64,000 nucleotides of DNA from Micrococcales bacterium UBA7469 (GTDB lineage Bacteria; Actinomycetota; Actinomycetes; Actinomycetales; Microbacteriaceae): positions 55,528-119,527 of the forward strand of contig DLPB01000007.1 in NCBI GenBank assembly GCA_002479805.1. The letters run 5' to 3'. The translations under genes and the position numbers were made by a program. Below the pieces are notes generated by a model. The model saw only the letters and a program-made list of their open reading frames with translations, did no database searches and was not told where the DNA came from. Every line of letters begins with the position of its first letter. The stretch's first letter is position 1. This document shows positions 17,061-25,695 of this stretch, piece by piece.

Positions 17061-18232
17061 TTTCTCTCCAAGCTGCTGCGGGTAAATCGCAGCACAATCG
17101 AAGCCGCAAAGGCTGTGATGATTACGTAGGCCAAAGTCAGTGCCTGCAATTGAACTTGCAGCACAATTGGAGCGGCCAGGGCGGCGATTACCATCGAGAA
17201 CTCTCCCCTGGCAATTAAGAATCCGGTTGCCCGCCAGGTGCTGAGTCGATCCGTCATGTCTCTGGTAACCCACCAACCGACCAGATACTTACCGGCAATA
17301 CCCAAGGCCGCCAGTAGCAATGCCAGCGGCAAAACACTGGGCAGATCAGCAGGATTTGTGGTGATGCCAAAAAACAAAAAGAAGATCGCGGCAAAGATAT
17401 CTCGGATTGGGCTGAGTCTGGCTCTAGCGGTTTCGGCAACCTCACCGGTTAGCAGTAGCCCAATGAGGAAGGCTGCTACCACGCCTGAAAATCCAACCAG
17501 ATCGGCAAGTCCGGCAGCCAAAAGCGCTGCTCCAAACACCGTTAGCAGAAGTCCACCGGGTTCGCTGGGGTCAAGGATCTTCACCAGCTTGCTTGAACCC
17601 TTGAAGCTAATCAGTATCACGAGCCCGGTGATTGCCAAGGCGATGGCAACCGACAGGAACCCACTCCAGACTGCAACTCCCAGCACTACGGATGTCAGTA
17701 GCGGTAGGTATGGCGCAAGAGCGAGGTCTTCGAAAACCAGTATTCCGGTGGCACGCTTGGCCACCTCGGAACGACGCCAGCCCATCTCTTTGATGAGCTG
17801 AGCAGCGATACCTGAAGATGAAACATAGGTGATTCCAGCCAGCGCAAAGGCTCCAGCAACTCCCCAGCCCAACACCAAACCGAGGATGAATCCCGGAATC
17901 GAATTCGCCAAGAAGTCAATCAAACCTGCGCTTTTGCGCTCCTTGAACGCTTTAGACAGGTCATAAGCGCTGTATTCCAGACCCAAAAGCAAAAGCAGCA
18001 TGATGGCACCAATTTGCGACCCGGTATCCAAGAATTCCTGGCTCACCGACATGGGAATTAGGCCGCCTTCGCCGATAGCGAGACCGATCAGCAGGTAAAG
18101 CGGCACTACCGAGAATTTCAAGCGATTTGCAATGAATGCGACAATCCCCAAAACCAATAGCGCAGCACCGATTTCAGTCAGCCGAACTGAATCGGCCGGA
18201 TTGGTGCTGGCTGCGGTTAGAAATTGGAACAT
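17057..18232 (-). CDS. KefB/CPA2-type cation:proton antiporter
   Basis: 391-residue integral membrane protein with about 12 helices and the CPA2 sodium/proton exchanger fold, moving Na+ or K+ against protons. Recognisable segments include LYLLIGLAIGEGGLIP after helix 1, MLLLLLGLEYSAYDL, the GITYVSSSGIAAQLIKEMGW discontinuous-helix region and GFSGVVAAFLIGLLLTGEV. It lacks the C-terminal TrkA-N/RCK nucleotide-binding domain of true KefB, so the ligand-gating part may be supplied elsewhere, possibly by the coupled downstream membrane protein (speculative). ATG 18232 is preferred to a TTG six bases upstream. It diverges from pepN across 64 bases. Confidence 0.85.
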   Translation of the reverse strand: MFQFLTAASTNPADSVRLTEIGAALLVLGIVAFIANRLKFSVVPLYLLIGLAIGEGGLIPMSVSQEFLDTGSQIGAIMLLLLLGLEYSAYDLSKAFKERKSAGLIDFLANSIPGFILGLVLGWGVAGAFALAGITYVSSSGIAAQLIKEMGWRRSEVAKRATGILVFEDLALAPYLPLLTSVVLGVAVWSGFLSVAIALAITGLVILISFKGSSKLVKILDPSEPGGLLLTVFGAALLAAGLADLVGFSGVVAAFLIGLLLTGEVAETARARLSPIRDIFAAIFFLFFGITTNPADLPSVLPLALLLAALGIAGKYLVGWWVTRDMTDRLSTWRATGFLIARGEFSMVIAALAAPIVLQVQLQALTLAYVIITAFAASIVLRFTRSSLERK

Positions 18233-18296
18233 GCTCAATTATCCCGAAGTAATTCGCCGTAGGCTTACTCGAAACAAACTCTTTACAGGAGAGCAC

Positions 18297-20843
18297 ATGC
18301 CCGGCGAAAACCTAACTCGCATAGAAGCCCAAAAGCGCGCAGCCACCATCGCAACCGAAAGCTACCTGGTCAAATTGGACGTCACTAAAGATGCCAAGAC
18401 CTTTGACTCTGACACAACTATCGTTTTCAGCTGCGAAGCGCCTGGCAGCGAGGTCTTTGTTGATGCCATCACCGATTCGGTTTCGCTTATTGAGCTAAAC
18501 GGTGAGGTTTTAGATCCAGCCCTGCACTCTGATGGAACCAGGATCACGGTTCCGAACCTCGGGGCAAACAACACCTTGAGAATTGTGGCAAAGGGCATCT
18601 ACTCAAATACCGGTGAGGGGCTTCACCGTTTTGTTGATCCAGTCGATGGTGAGGTATACCTCTACACCCAGTTTGAGGTTCCAGATTCCCGCCGGATGTT
18701 CCCAGTCTTCGAGCAGCCAGATTTGAAGGCCACCTTTGAGTTCCACATCACTGCGCCTTCGAACTGGCAGGTGGTTTCCAACTCTCCTACTCCAGAGGCA
18801 ATTGACTTAGGAGAGGGCAAATCTGAGTGGCGCTTTGCCCCAACCCCAAGAATCTCCAGCTACATCACGGCATTGATTGCTGGACCATACTCGGTTTGGC
18901 GCGATGAGCTCACTTCGCTGAGTGGTAAGACCATTCCGCTGGGTGTGTTCTGCCGTGGATCTTTGGCGCAATACATGGACCCTGAGTACATTTTCGAGAA
19001 GACCAAGGAAGGATTTGCCTACTTCGAGAAGGCCTTTGACTTCCCATATCCGTTCGAGAAGTATGACCAGCTATGGGTTCCGGACTTCAACGCCGGCGCC
19101 ATGGAGAACGCCGGTGCAGTGACCTTCACCGAGACCTACGTGTTCCGCTCCGCGGTAACCGATGCGGTCCGCGAGCGCCGAGTTGTGACCATCCTGCACG
19201 AGCTTGCCCACATGTGGTTTGGCGACCTAGTAACCATGCGCTGGTGGAACGATCTGTGGCTAAATGAGTCCTTCGCTGAATATGCCTCGACCTTGGCAAC
19301 CGCGGACGCAACCGAGTGGAAAGAAGCCTGGACCACCTTTGCCGCTCTGGAAAAGAACTGGGCATACCGTCAGGACCAGCTGCCTTCTACCCACCCAATC
19401 GTGGCTCAGATCAACGACCTAGAAGACGTTCAGGTCAACTTCGACGGCATCACCTACGCCAAGGGAGCTTCGGTTCTAAAGCAGCTGGTGGCCTGGGTTG
19501 GCCAGGAGCCATTCCTGCGCGGTGTTGCCAGCTATTTCAAGAAGCACCAGTGGCAGAACACCGAGCTCAATGACCTTCTTGTAGAACTAGAGCGTGAATC
19601 CGGTCGCGAGCTAACCAGCTGGTCCAAGCTTTGGCTCGAGACCGCAGGTGTCAACACCCTCAAGCCCGAGATTGAGACCGATGAGAATGGTGTCATTACT
19701 CGATTCGATGTGATTCAAACCGCAATTGCCGAGCAGCCAACCATCCGCCCGCACCGCATGGGCATTGGCTACTTCAACCTTGAAGGCGACAAGTTGGTCC
19801 GCTCCCACTACGTGGAGACCGACATCGATGGTGTATCGACTTCGATCACCGAGCTAGTCGGAACTAAGCGTCCTGACTTTGTGCTGCTAAATGACAAGGA
19901 CCTGGCATACGCCAAGGTCCGACTAGATAGCCACAGCCACAAGGTTGCGATGTCTAACCTTTCAGGCATTGAGGACTCACTGGCTAGAACTCTGGTCTGG
20001 ACCGCAGCTTGGGATGCCACCCGTGATGGCGAGGCATCCGGAAGCGACTTTATTGAGCTGGTGCTAAACCACATCGGCCCAGAGACCGAGTCGACCACCA
20101 TCTTGACCCTGCTGCGCCAGCTGGTTACCACCGGAAACCTCTATGTTCACCCAGCCAAGCGTCAGGCCGCTCTTGAGCGCATTGCCGACGGGCTGATTGA
20201 CCTTGCCGAAAAGGCAAAGCCGGGCTCTGACTCGCAGCTGCAATTCGTGAAGTTCATTCCGGGTTTCGCGAGAAGTGCAAGCCAAAAGAAGTGGATGTCG
20301 GACCTACTCTCGGGCGAGACTCAGCTTGCGGGCTTCACTGTTGACCAGGATGTGCGCTGGGAGCTAATAACCGGTTTGGTATCGAACGGCGTGATTGGCG
20401 AGGCAGAAATTGCTGCCGAACTCGAGCGGGACAACACCGCCAATGGCCAGCGCTTTGCCGCCGGTGCCAGGGCAGCCATCCCAACCGCCGCCAACAAGGA
20501 GGCGACCTGGAAGGTATTGGTACAGACCGAGGAGTACTCCAACACCTTGGTTCAGGCGGCTTCGATGGCTTTCTACCGCGTCACTGACCTGAGCCTGATT
20601 GAGGGTTACTCCAAGCGCTATCACGAGGCAGCCCTTGGAATCTGGGAGCGTTTCAGCTACAAGATCGCCGAGTACCTACTGATCAACCTCTACCCGGTCA
20701 AGTTGGCATCTGCCGAGCTCGCTTCTGCGACTAAGGAGCTAATTGCTTCCAAAGAGGTGAGCGAGAAGCCAGCGCTGCGACGTATTTTGGTTGAGAACCT
20801 TGCAGATGTTGAGCGTGCTCTGGCGGCTCAGCAGGCAGACTAG
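18297..20843 (+). CDS. pepN: Aminopeptidase N (M1 family)
   Basis: Broad-specificity zinc aminopeptidase that trims N-terminal residues from peptides in the cytosol. The 848-residue protein has the exopeptidase motif GAMEN at about 267-271 and zinc ligands His301, His305 (HELAHMWFGD) and Glu324 (NESFAEY). The long helical C-terminal domain is of the ERAP1-like type found in actinobacterial PepN. I start at ATG 18297 with AGGAG at 18287-18291; an open frame extends to 18132 but those residues overlap the divergent antiporter gene and are not family-like. It is followed after seven bases by the mscS-like gene. Confidence 0.95.
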   Translation: MPGENLTRIEAQKRAATIATESYLVKLDVTKDAKTFDSDTTIVFSCEAPGSEVFVDAITDSVSLIELNGEVLDPALHSDGTRITVPNLGANNTLRIVAKGIYSNTGEGLHRFVDPVDGEVYLYTQFEVPDSRRMFPVFEQPDLKATFEFHITAPSNWQVVSNSPTPEAIDLGEGKSEWRFAPTPRISSYITALIAGPYSVWRDELTSLSGKTIPLGVFCRGSLAQYMDPEYIFEKTKEGFAYFEKAFDFPYPFEKYDQLWVPDFNAGAMENAGAVTFTETYVFRSAVTDAVRERRVVTILHELAHMWFGDLVTMRWWNDLWLNESFAEYASTLATADATEWKEAWTTFAALEKNWAYRQDQLPSTHPIVAQINDLEDVQVNFDGITYAKGASVLKQLVAWVGQEPFLRGVASYFKKHQWQNTELNDLLVELERESGRELTSWSKLWLETAGVNTLKPEIETDENGVITRFDVIQTAIAEQPTIRPHRMGIGYFNLEGDKLVRSHYVETDIDGVSTSITELVGTKRPDFVLLNDKDLAYAKVRLDSHSHKVAMSNLSGIEDSLARTLVWTAAWDATRDGEASGSDFIELVLNHIGPETESTTILTLLRQLVTTGNLYVHPAKRQAALERIADGLIDLAEKAKPGSDSQLQFVKFIPGFARSASQKKWMSDLLSGETQLAGFTVDQDVRWELITGLVSNGVIGEAEIAAELERDNTANGQRFAAGARAAIPTAANKEATWKVLVQTEEYSNTLVQAASMAFYRVTDLSLIEGYSKRYHEAALGIWERFSYKIAEYLLINLYPVKLASAELASATKELIASKEVSEKPALRRILVENLADVERALAAQQAD

Positions 20844-20850
20844 GTAAATC

Positions 20851-21390
20851 ATGGAGTTTCTTGAGATCCCGCAGTCGCTGCAGCCTGCTATCCGCATTGC
20901 GGTAATTTTGGCGGCAGCAATATCGCTGCGGGTTATCCTCAAGATTCTCGCCAACCGAGTGGTTTCGAAGCTTCGAAGCAAGGCCCAAGACGGCAGCATC
21001 ACCGCCGAGCAGCGCATTATCTCGAGATCTGCGACTATCGCCTCCATCAGCAATAACTTTGCCACCTGGGCGATTGCCATCACCACCTTGGTAATGGTGC
21101 TCAGTGAGCTAGGGGTGGACACCGGTGCGCTAATCGCCGTCACCACGATCTTGGGTGCGGCGCTTGGTTTTGGTGGTCAGGCCTTGGTCAAGGACGTCAT
21201 CAGCGGAATCTTTATTGTCTTCGAGGATCAGTATGGCGTCGGCGATACCGTGAATCTTGACGGCGTAGTTGGAGTCATCGAGGCCGTCGAGTTACGAGTT
21301 ACTCGAGTGCGTGACGCCGATGGCACACTGTGGTACCTGCGCAACGGAGAAATCCTCAAGGTCGGAAACGCCAGCCAAAAACGTGGATAG
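20851..21390 (+). CDS. Short MscS-family mechanosensitive channel-like protein
   Basis: 179-residue protein with two hydrophobic segments (about 10-30 and 64-86), then the Gly/Ala-rich pore-helix region VTTILGAALGFGGQALVKD and the start of the beta domain (GDTVNLDGVVGVIEAVELR). It ends near LRNGEILKVGNASQKRG, so it lacks most of the C-terminal alpha/beta vestibule of E. coli MscS (286 residues). The frame ends naturally rather than by an obvious frameshift, and short forms followed by a globin gene occur in other actinobacteria. Its stop overlaps the globin start by eight bases. Likely relieves turgor on osmotic downshock; channel activity is inferred from family. Confidence 0.82.
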   Translation: MEFLEIPQSLQPAIRIAVILAAAISLRVILKILANRVVSKLRSKAQDGSITAEQRIISRSATIASISNNFATWAIAITTLVMVLSELGVDTGALIAVTTILGAALGFGGQALVKDVISGIFIVFEDQYGVGDTVNLDGVVGVIEAVELRVTRVRDADGTLWYLRNGEILKVGNASQKRG

Positions 21391-21763
21391 TTCACGGTAC
21401 GAACAATTTGGCGGAGAGGCAACCTTCGCCAAATTGGCAAAGTTGTTTTACCAGGGCGTGGCGCAGGATCCGCTTTTGAAGCCGATGTACCCGGAGGAAG
21501 ATCTTGAACCCGCAGAACGCCGACTGAAGCTTTTTCTCGAGCAGTACTGGGGCGGACCTGACACCTATCAGCAAGAACGTGGCCACCCAAGGCTTCGAAT
21601 GCGTCACTATGCCTTCAAGATCAACCCTGCTGCTCGTGACGCCTGGTTGGCTCACATGCGAGCTGCGGTTGATCAGCTAGAACTTGCCCCGCTTGACGAC
21701 GCCGAGCTTTGGGATTACCTAGAGCGCGCCGCCCACGCAATGCTGAACACCTTTGAGGATTAG
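21383..21763 (+). CDS. glbO: Group II truncated haemoglobin (HbO-like)
   Basis: Small haem protein thought to bind O2/NO or to interact with the respiratory chain. The start is GTG 21383 (VDSSRYEQFGGEATFAKL, 126 residues), overlapping the mscS stop by eight bases; the longer open frame lies inside mscS. Family marks are the YEQFGGE start, GGPDTYQQERGHPRLRMRH with the proximal histidine in RMRH, and a Trp in the G helix (DAWLAHM) typical of group II. Translational coupling to an MscS-like channel gene, downstream of pepN, repeats an arrangement seen in other actinobacteria. Confidence 0.93.
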   Translation: MDSSRYEQFGGEATFAKLAKLFYQGVAQDPLLKPMYPEEDLEPAERRLKLFLEQYWGGPDTYQQERGHPRLRMRHYAFKINPAARDAWLAHMRAAVDQLELAPLDDAELWDYLERAAHAMLNTFED

Positions 21764-21769
21764 CACGCA

Positions 21770-22327
21770 ATGATTATTGAAACCGAGCGCTTGATCCTTC
21801 GCGAAATGCGAGAAAGTGATGCGGCAGACCTGCTTGAGTATCAATCAAATCCAGCGATAGTTCGCTACATCCCATGGCCAGAAGGTAACCCAGAAACCGT
21901 TCAACGCCACATCGAAAAGACACTCGCGAACAGCAAGACCTCACCGAAAGAAGAAGGCGACTATTTGGTCTTGGTCTGGGAGCTAAGGAATTCCGGAAAG
22001 GTTATCGGCCAGTCCAATATTTCCATCCAATCGCTCGAGCACCGACGCGGTGAGGTTGGCTGGGTCACTCACCAAGACTTCCAACGTCAGGGATATGCCT
22101 ATGAAGCTTCACTCGCGATGTTGAAGTTTGGCTTTGAGCAGATGAACCTGCACCGCATTGTCGCCGAAATGGACACCAGGGTTCCCGCCTCGGCCGCGGT
22201 AGCTAGGAAGCTAGGAATGCGCCAAGAGGCCGAGCTAAAAGAAGTTGAGTTTTTCAAAGGTGAATGGTGCGATATGTGGACATACGCAATTTTGAAATCT
22301 GAGTTTGAGGCTGGACTAGCTAGCTGA
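21770..22327 (+). CDS. GNAT acetyltransferase (RimJ/RimL type)
   Basis: 185-residue acetyl-CoA-dependent N-acetyltransferase of the Acetyltransf_3 group, with the opening IETERLILREMRESDA, the acetyl-CoA-binding region GEVGWVTHQDFQRQGYAYEA (motif A, here QRQGYA), and the NLHRIVAEMDTRVPASAAVA segment usual in this group. Relatives acetylate ribosomal proteins, amino groups of small molecules or antibiotics; the substrate cannot be told from sequence. Starts at ATG 21770 six bases after the globin stop, closing the pepN-mscS-glbO unit. Its end overlaps the convergent gene below by 12 bases. Confidence 0.88.
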   Translation: MIIETERLILREMRESDAADLLEYQSNPAIVRYIPWPEGNPETVQRHIEKTLANSKTSPKEEGDYLVLVWELRNSGKVIGQSNISIQSLEHRRGEVGWVTHQDFQRQGYAYEASLAMLKFGFEQMNLHRIVAEMDTRVPASAAVARKLGMRQEAELKEVEFFKGEWCDMWTYAILKSEFEAGLAS

Positions 22328-22972
22328 CTGGAAGCGGCACAGCACGTGGCCGTTTTGACTGGAGAACCTAAGCCAACCCGGAGCCTGAAAAACATCCACA
22401 ACCTCATCGGGGGTTAGAAATCCAAGGCCCGACATCGCAAATGCGGCACCCGCTGGATATGTCATGTCTCCCGCAATCAGTCTCCCCCAAACATCCTGCC
22501 GAACCTTTCCGGCTATCGATGCTCCGATACTGGTCGGCAAAAGGCCCGCCACCTCTGCGATTCCTGCCTTCGCGACCTCACTGAGTTCAGGCTGCGCAAT
22601 ACCAGCAGCCTTGACCCAGCCATCTCGAGGAGGTGTGATACCCGCCCAGGCCACCTTCACTGAGGCCGGAGGCAGCTCTAACGCTGCGGTCATGAACACC
22701 GTTGGTTTTGCTAGCCGGTCCAAGATTGCGGAGATCTCGAAGTTTGCGTCCACCTGAACATCACCTCTAAGACGCATGGTGCGCAGGCCAAGGATTGTGG
22801 TGCCACCACCTAACAGCGATCCAGAGAAAATCGGCGCCACATAAACAGCAAGGACATCGCCGGTCGCCTTGAACTTGACTACACCGCCATCATCGAGGCG
22901 CTTTGCTCGCTCGAGAAAAGATTTGAGGTCGGAGATATCCGCAGGTTCGGAAAAGGTGATTTTGGCTGACAT
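22316..22972 (-). CDS. Uncharacterised protein (218 residues)
   Basis: I do not recognise this protein. I start it at ATG 22972 (MSAKITFSEPADISDLKSFL); a longer frame exists but runs into the divergent thioesterase gene. There is no signal peptide or membrane helix. The N-terminal half looks like an alpha/beta domain with alternating strands (GVVKFKATGDVLAVYVAPIF, GLRTMRLRGDVQVDANFE), while the C-terminal half is helical and ends with a short GWLRFSSQNGHVLCRF. It shares a 37-base divergent gap with the thioesterase gene, so the two may be co-regulated. Composition matches its neighbours, arguing against recent transfer. Confidence 0.7.
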   Translation of the reverse strand: MSAKITFSEPADISDLKSFLERAKRLDDGGVVKFKATGDVLAVYVAPIFSGSLLGGGTTILGLRTMRLRGDVQVDANFEISAILDRLAKPTVFMTAALELPPASVKVAWAGITPPRDGWVKAAGIAQPELSEVAKAGIAEVAGLLPTSIGASIAGKVRQDVWGRLIAGDMTYPAGAAFAMSGLGFLTPDEVVDVFQAPGWLRFSSQNGHVLCRFQSAS

Positions 22973-23009
22973 GTCGCTCTCTAAACTAGCTAACGAATCG
23001 AGGTTGAAA

Positions 23010-23888
23010 ATGCCAGAACCCCAAATCCCCTCAGATCCAGTTGCCGACCTAATTGATGTTTTAGACATCAAGTCATTGGGCAGTAACGAGTTTGTTGGCC
23101 GCACCCAGTGGATGCCTCACGGCCGAGTTTTCGGAGGTCAGGTGCTCGCTCAGGCTTTGATGGCAGCTATGCGAACCATGGTTGACAATCGACCACCACA
23201 CAGCCTGCACTCTTATTTTCTTCGGCCGGGAGACATCACCAAAGACATCAAGTTCTCGGTTGAAATTTTGCGTGATGGCCGCAGCTTCAGCGCTCGTCGA
23301 GTCCATGCCCTGCAGGATGATCAACCAATTTTCTCCATGATCGCCTCTTTTCAGCAGCCAGACGCTGGACTGGATCACCAAAGCTCGATGCCTGAAGGCA
23401 TCACTCCCCCGGACGAGTTACCTTCAGCTGCCGAGTTGCTATCAGCATTTGATCACCCAATTACTAACTACTGGTCTAAGGCCAGGCCGTTTGATCTTCG
23501 TCACGCCAGTGAGCCGGTTTATCTGCAGCCAGCCAAGCAACACCTCGCAGAGCAATTGATTTGGTTCAAGGCACTTTCGGAGTTGCCCGATGATCCGAAA
23601 CTTCAAGCTGCTGCTCTGGCATATGCCAGCGATTACAGCATTTTGGAATCCATATTGCGGCGTCACGGCATCAGCTGGGCGCACCCGGGGCTGGCATCGG
23701 CAAGTTTGGATCACGCCATGTGGTTCCACCGTCCAGCTCGCGTTGATCAGTGGCTGCTCTATGCGCAAGAGTCGCCGAGCGCGCAAGGCGGCCGTGGTTT
23801 ATCGCTTGGCAAGATCTTCGATCGCGAAGGTCACCTGGTGGCATCGGTTGCCCAGGAGGGCATGATCAGGATCCCTGAGGTTTCTTAG
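23010..23888 (+). CDS. tesB: Acyl-CoA thioesterase II (TesB)
   Basis: Hydrolyses acyl-CoA to free fatty acid and CoA. The 292-residue protein (start ATG 23010; the upstream frame overlaps the divergent gene) shows the double hotdog fold signatures: HGRVFGGQVLAQALMAA in the first half, the LHSYFLRPGD strand, and in the second half YASDYSILES, SLDHAMWFHRP and GRGLSLGKIFDREGHLVAS. These carry the Asp, Thr/Ser and Gln region of the TesB active site. Length is close to E. coli TesB (286). Its TAG stop shares the TTAG at 23885-23888 with the stop of the convergent ettA. Confidence 0.94.
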   Translation: MPEPQIPSDPVADLIDVLDIKSLGSNEFVGRTQWMPHGRVFGGQVLAQALMAAMRTMVDNRPPHSLHSYFLRPGDITKDIKFSVEILRDGRSFSARRVHALQDDQPIFSMIASFQQPDAGLDHQSSMPEGITPPDELPSAAELLSAFDHPITNYWSKARPFDLRHASEPVYLQPAKQHLAEQLIWFKALSELPDDPKLQAAALAYASDYSILESILRRHGISWAHPGLASASLDHAMWFHRPARVDQWLLYAQESPSAQGGRGLSLGKIFDREGHLVASVAQEGMIRIPEVS

Positions 23889-25567
23889 TCGCGAGTAAGG
23901 CGACGGTATGTAGAGCGGTGTGGCTTGGCCGCATCCGCTCCCAGTCGCGAAATCTTGTTCTCCTCGTACGCCTCGAAGTTACCTTCGAACCAGTACCACT
24001 GGTCTGGCTTCTCGTCGGTGCCTTCGTAAGCCAAGATGTGCGTTGCGACGCGGTCCAGGAACCAACGGTCGTGAGTGATAACCACCGCACAGCCCGGGAA
24101 CTCCAGAAGCGCATTTTCTAGCGAGGCTAGGGTTTCAACATCCAGGTCGTTAGTTGGCTCATCCAGCAGCAATAGATTTCCACCCTGCTTCAGAGTCAGC
24201 GCGAGGTTCAAGCGGTTTCGCTCACCACCGGAGAGCACTCCGGCCTTCTTTTGCTGATCTGCACCTTTGAAACCAAAGGCAGCCACATAGGCGCGAGAAG
24301 GCATCTCGACCTGGCCAACCTGGATGTAATCCAGACCACCGGAGACGACCTCCCAGAGCGACTTGTTTGGGTCGATACCGGCGCGGGACTGGTCAACGTA
24401 GCTGATCGATACCGTCTCGCCGATCTTGAGCTTTCCAGAATCTAGTTCGTGCAAACCAGTGATGCACTTGAACAAAGTTGACTTTCCAACACCGTTTGGA
24501 CCAATGATTCCGACGATGCCGTTTCTTGGCAATGAAAAGCTAAGGTCACTGAACAGCGGGCGACCATCGAAACCCTTGCCAATTTTGTCGGCCTCGATCA
24601 CAACATTTCCAAGACGAGGTCCTGGTGGAATCTGAATCTCTTCGAAATCTAGCTTGCGAGTCTTGTCCGCCTCGGCAGCCATTTCTTCGTATCGAGCCAG
24701 ACGAGCCTTCGACTTAGTCTGCTTAGCCTTTGGGGTGGAGCGCACCCACTCGAGCTCATCCTGCAGGCGCTTTGCCAGCTTGGCATCCTTCTTGCCGGCT
24801 ACCTCGAGGCGCTCTGCCTTCTTCTCCAAGTAGGTGGAGTAGTTGCCCTCGTAAGGGTAGGCACGGCCTCGGTCAAGCTCCAAAATCCATTCGGCAACGT
24901 TGTCCAGGAAGTAACGGTCGTGTGTAACAGCAAGCACAGCGCCCGGATACTTCGCCAAGTGCTGCTCCAGCCAGAGCACGCTTTCGGCGTCTAGGTGGTT
25001 GGTTGGCTCATCCAAGAGCAAAAGATCTGGCTTCTGAAGCAACAATTTGCAAAGCGCGACGCGGCGACGCTCTCCGCCCGAGAGGTGGGTCACCGGCTCA
25101 TCGCCCGGAGGGCAACGCAGAGCATCCATCGCCTGCTCCAACTGGTTTTCCAAGTCCCAGCCATCGGCAGCGTCAATCTGCTCCTGCAGGGTTCCCATTT
25201 CGGCTAGTAATGTGTCGTAGTCAGCATCTGGGTTGGCAAGCTCTGCCGAGATTTCGTTAAAACGGTCGATCTTGCCCTTCAGCTCAGCAACCGCCTCTTC
25301 GACGTTACCCAAAACTGTCTTTTCTTCATTTAGCGGTGGCTCCTGCATCAGGATCCCAACGCTAAATCCAGGACTCAGGCGCGCTTCTCCGTTCGAAGGC
25401 ACATCCATGCCTGCCATGATTTTCAGAACAGAGGACTTACCCGCACCGTTGGGCCCCACCACGCCGATTTTGGCACCGGGGTAAAAGGCAAGGGTGACGT
25501 CGTCAAGAATTACCTTGTCGCCATGCGCCTTGCGCGCCTTGATCATCTGATAAATAAATTCAGCCAT
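23885..25567 (-). CDS. ettA: Energy-dependent translational throttle protein EttA (ABC-F)
   Basis: Soluble ABC-F ATPase that binds the ribosomal E site and couples translation entry to the ATP/ADP ratio. The 560-residue protein has two ABC domains: Walker A GPNGAGKS at residues 38-45 with signature LSGGERRRVALCKLLL, and a second Walker A GPNGVGKST with LSGGERNRLNLAL, joined by a linker rich in charged residues (PtIM region). Both have LLLLDEPTN Walker B motifs. No membrane domain is present. The start ATG 25567 has AAGGAC upstream. Its leader follows a strong terminator of ssb, so it probably has its own promoter close to the start. Confidence 0.95.
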   Translation of the reverse strand: MAEFIYQMIKARKAHGDKVILDDVTLAFYPGAKIGVVGPNGAGKSSVLKIMAGMDVPSNGEARLSPGFSVGILMQEPPLNEEKTVLGNVEEAVAELKGKIDRFNEISAELANPDADYDTLLAEMGTLQEQIDAADGWDLENQLEQAMDALRCPPGDEPVTHLSGGERRRVALCKLLLQKPDLLLLDEPTNHLDAESVLWLEQHLAKYPGAVLAVTHDRYFLDNVAEWILELDRGRAYPYEGNYSTYLEKKAERLEVAGKKDAKLAKRLQDELEWVRSTPKAKQTKSKARLARYEEMAAEADKTRKLDFEEIQIPPGPRLGNVVIEADKIGKGFDGRPLFSDLSFSLPRNGIVGIIGPNGVGKSTLFKCITGLHELDSGKLKIGETVSISYVDQSRAGIDPNKSLWEVVSGGLDYIQVGQVEMPSRAYVAAFGFKGADQQKKAGVLSGGERNRLNLALTLKQGGNLLLLDEPTNDLDVETLASLENALLEFPGCAVVITHDRWFLDRVATHILAYEGTDEKPDQWYWFEGNFEAYEENKISRLGADAAKPHRSTYRRLTRD

Positions 25568-25590
25568 TAGAAGTCCTTGGGATAGACGGC

Positions 25591-25648
25591 AAAAACCCTC
25601 TTTGCCGCATGCTTTGGATAGTTTATCCGAGCTTTGACAAAGAGGGTT
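25591..25648 (-). terminator. Rho-independent terminator downstream of the ssb-like gene
   Basis: Read on the minus strand, a perfect 11-base stem AACCCTCTTTG / CAAAGAGGGTT (25648-25638 with 25604-25594) is followed by TTT, giving a run of five T. The 33-base loop itself contains GGATA-AAC-TATCC, making a nested hairpin. It ends transcripts from ssb and separates them from ettA. The unusually long, structured loop is worth noting. Confidence 0.7.
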
Positions 25649-25652
25649 CTGC

Positions 25653-25691
25653 TGACCCGGGCGAGCAAATGGGGGGTTGGGTCCCGGGTCA
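25653..25691 (-). repeat. GC-rich inverted repeat just after the ssb-like gene
   Basis: TGACCCGGG at 25653-25661 and CCCGGGTCA at 25683-25691 form a perfect nine-base stem with a 21-base loop, starting five bases beyond the ssb stop. There is no T run, so on its own it is not a terminator. It may protect the 3' end of the message or act in tandem with the terminator that follows. Confidence 0.55.
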
Positions 25692-25695
25692 AGCC

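Noticed and set aside
18132..18296. N-terminal extension of the pepN open frame
   Set aside because: It overlaps the divergent antiporter gene, is not family-like, and ATG 18297 has a clear AGGAG.
20851..21390. mscS as a frameshifted pseudogene
   Set aside because: The frame ends cleanly at the coupled globin start and short forms of this kind occur in other actinobacteria; no continuation of the MscS fold is visible downstream.
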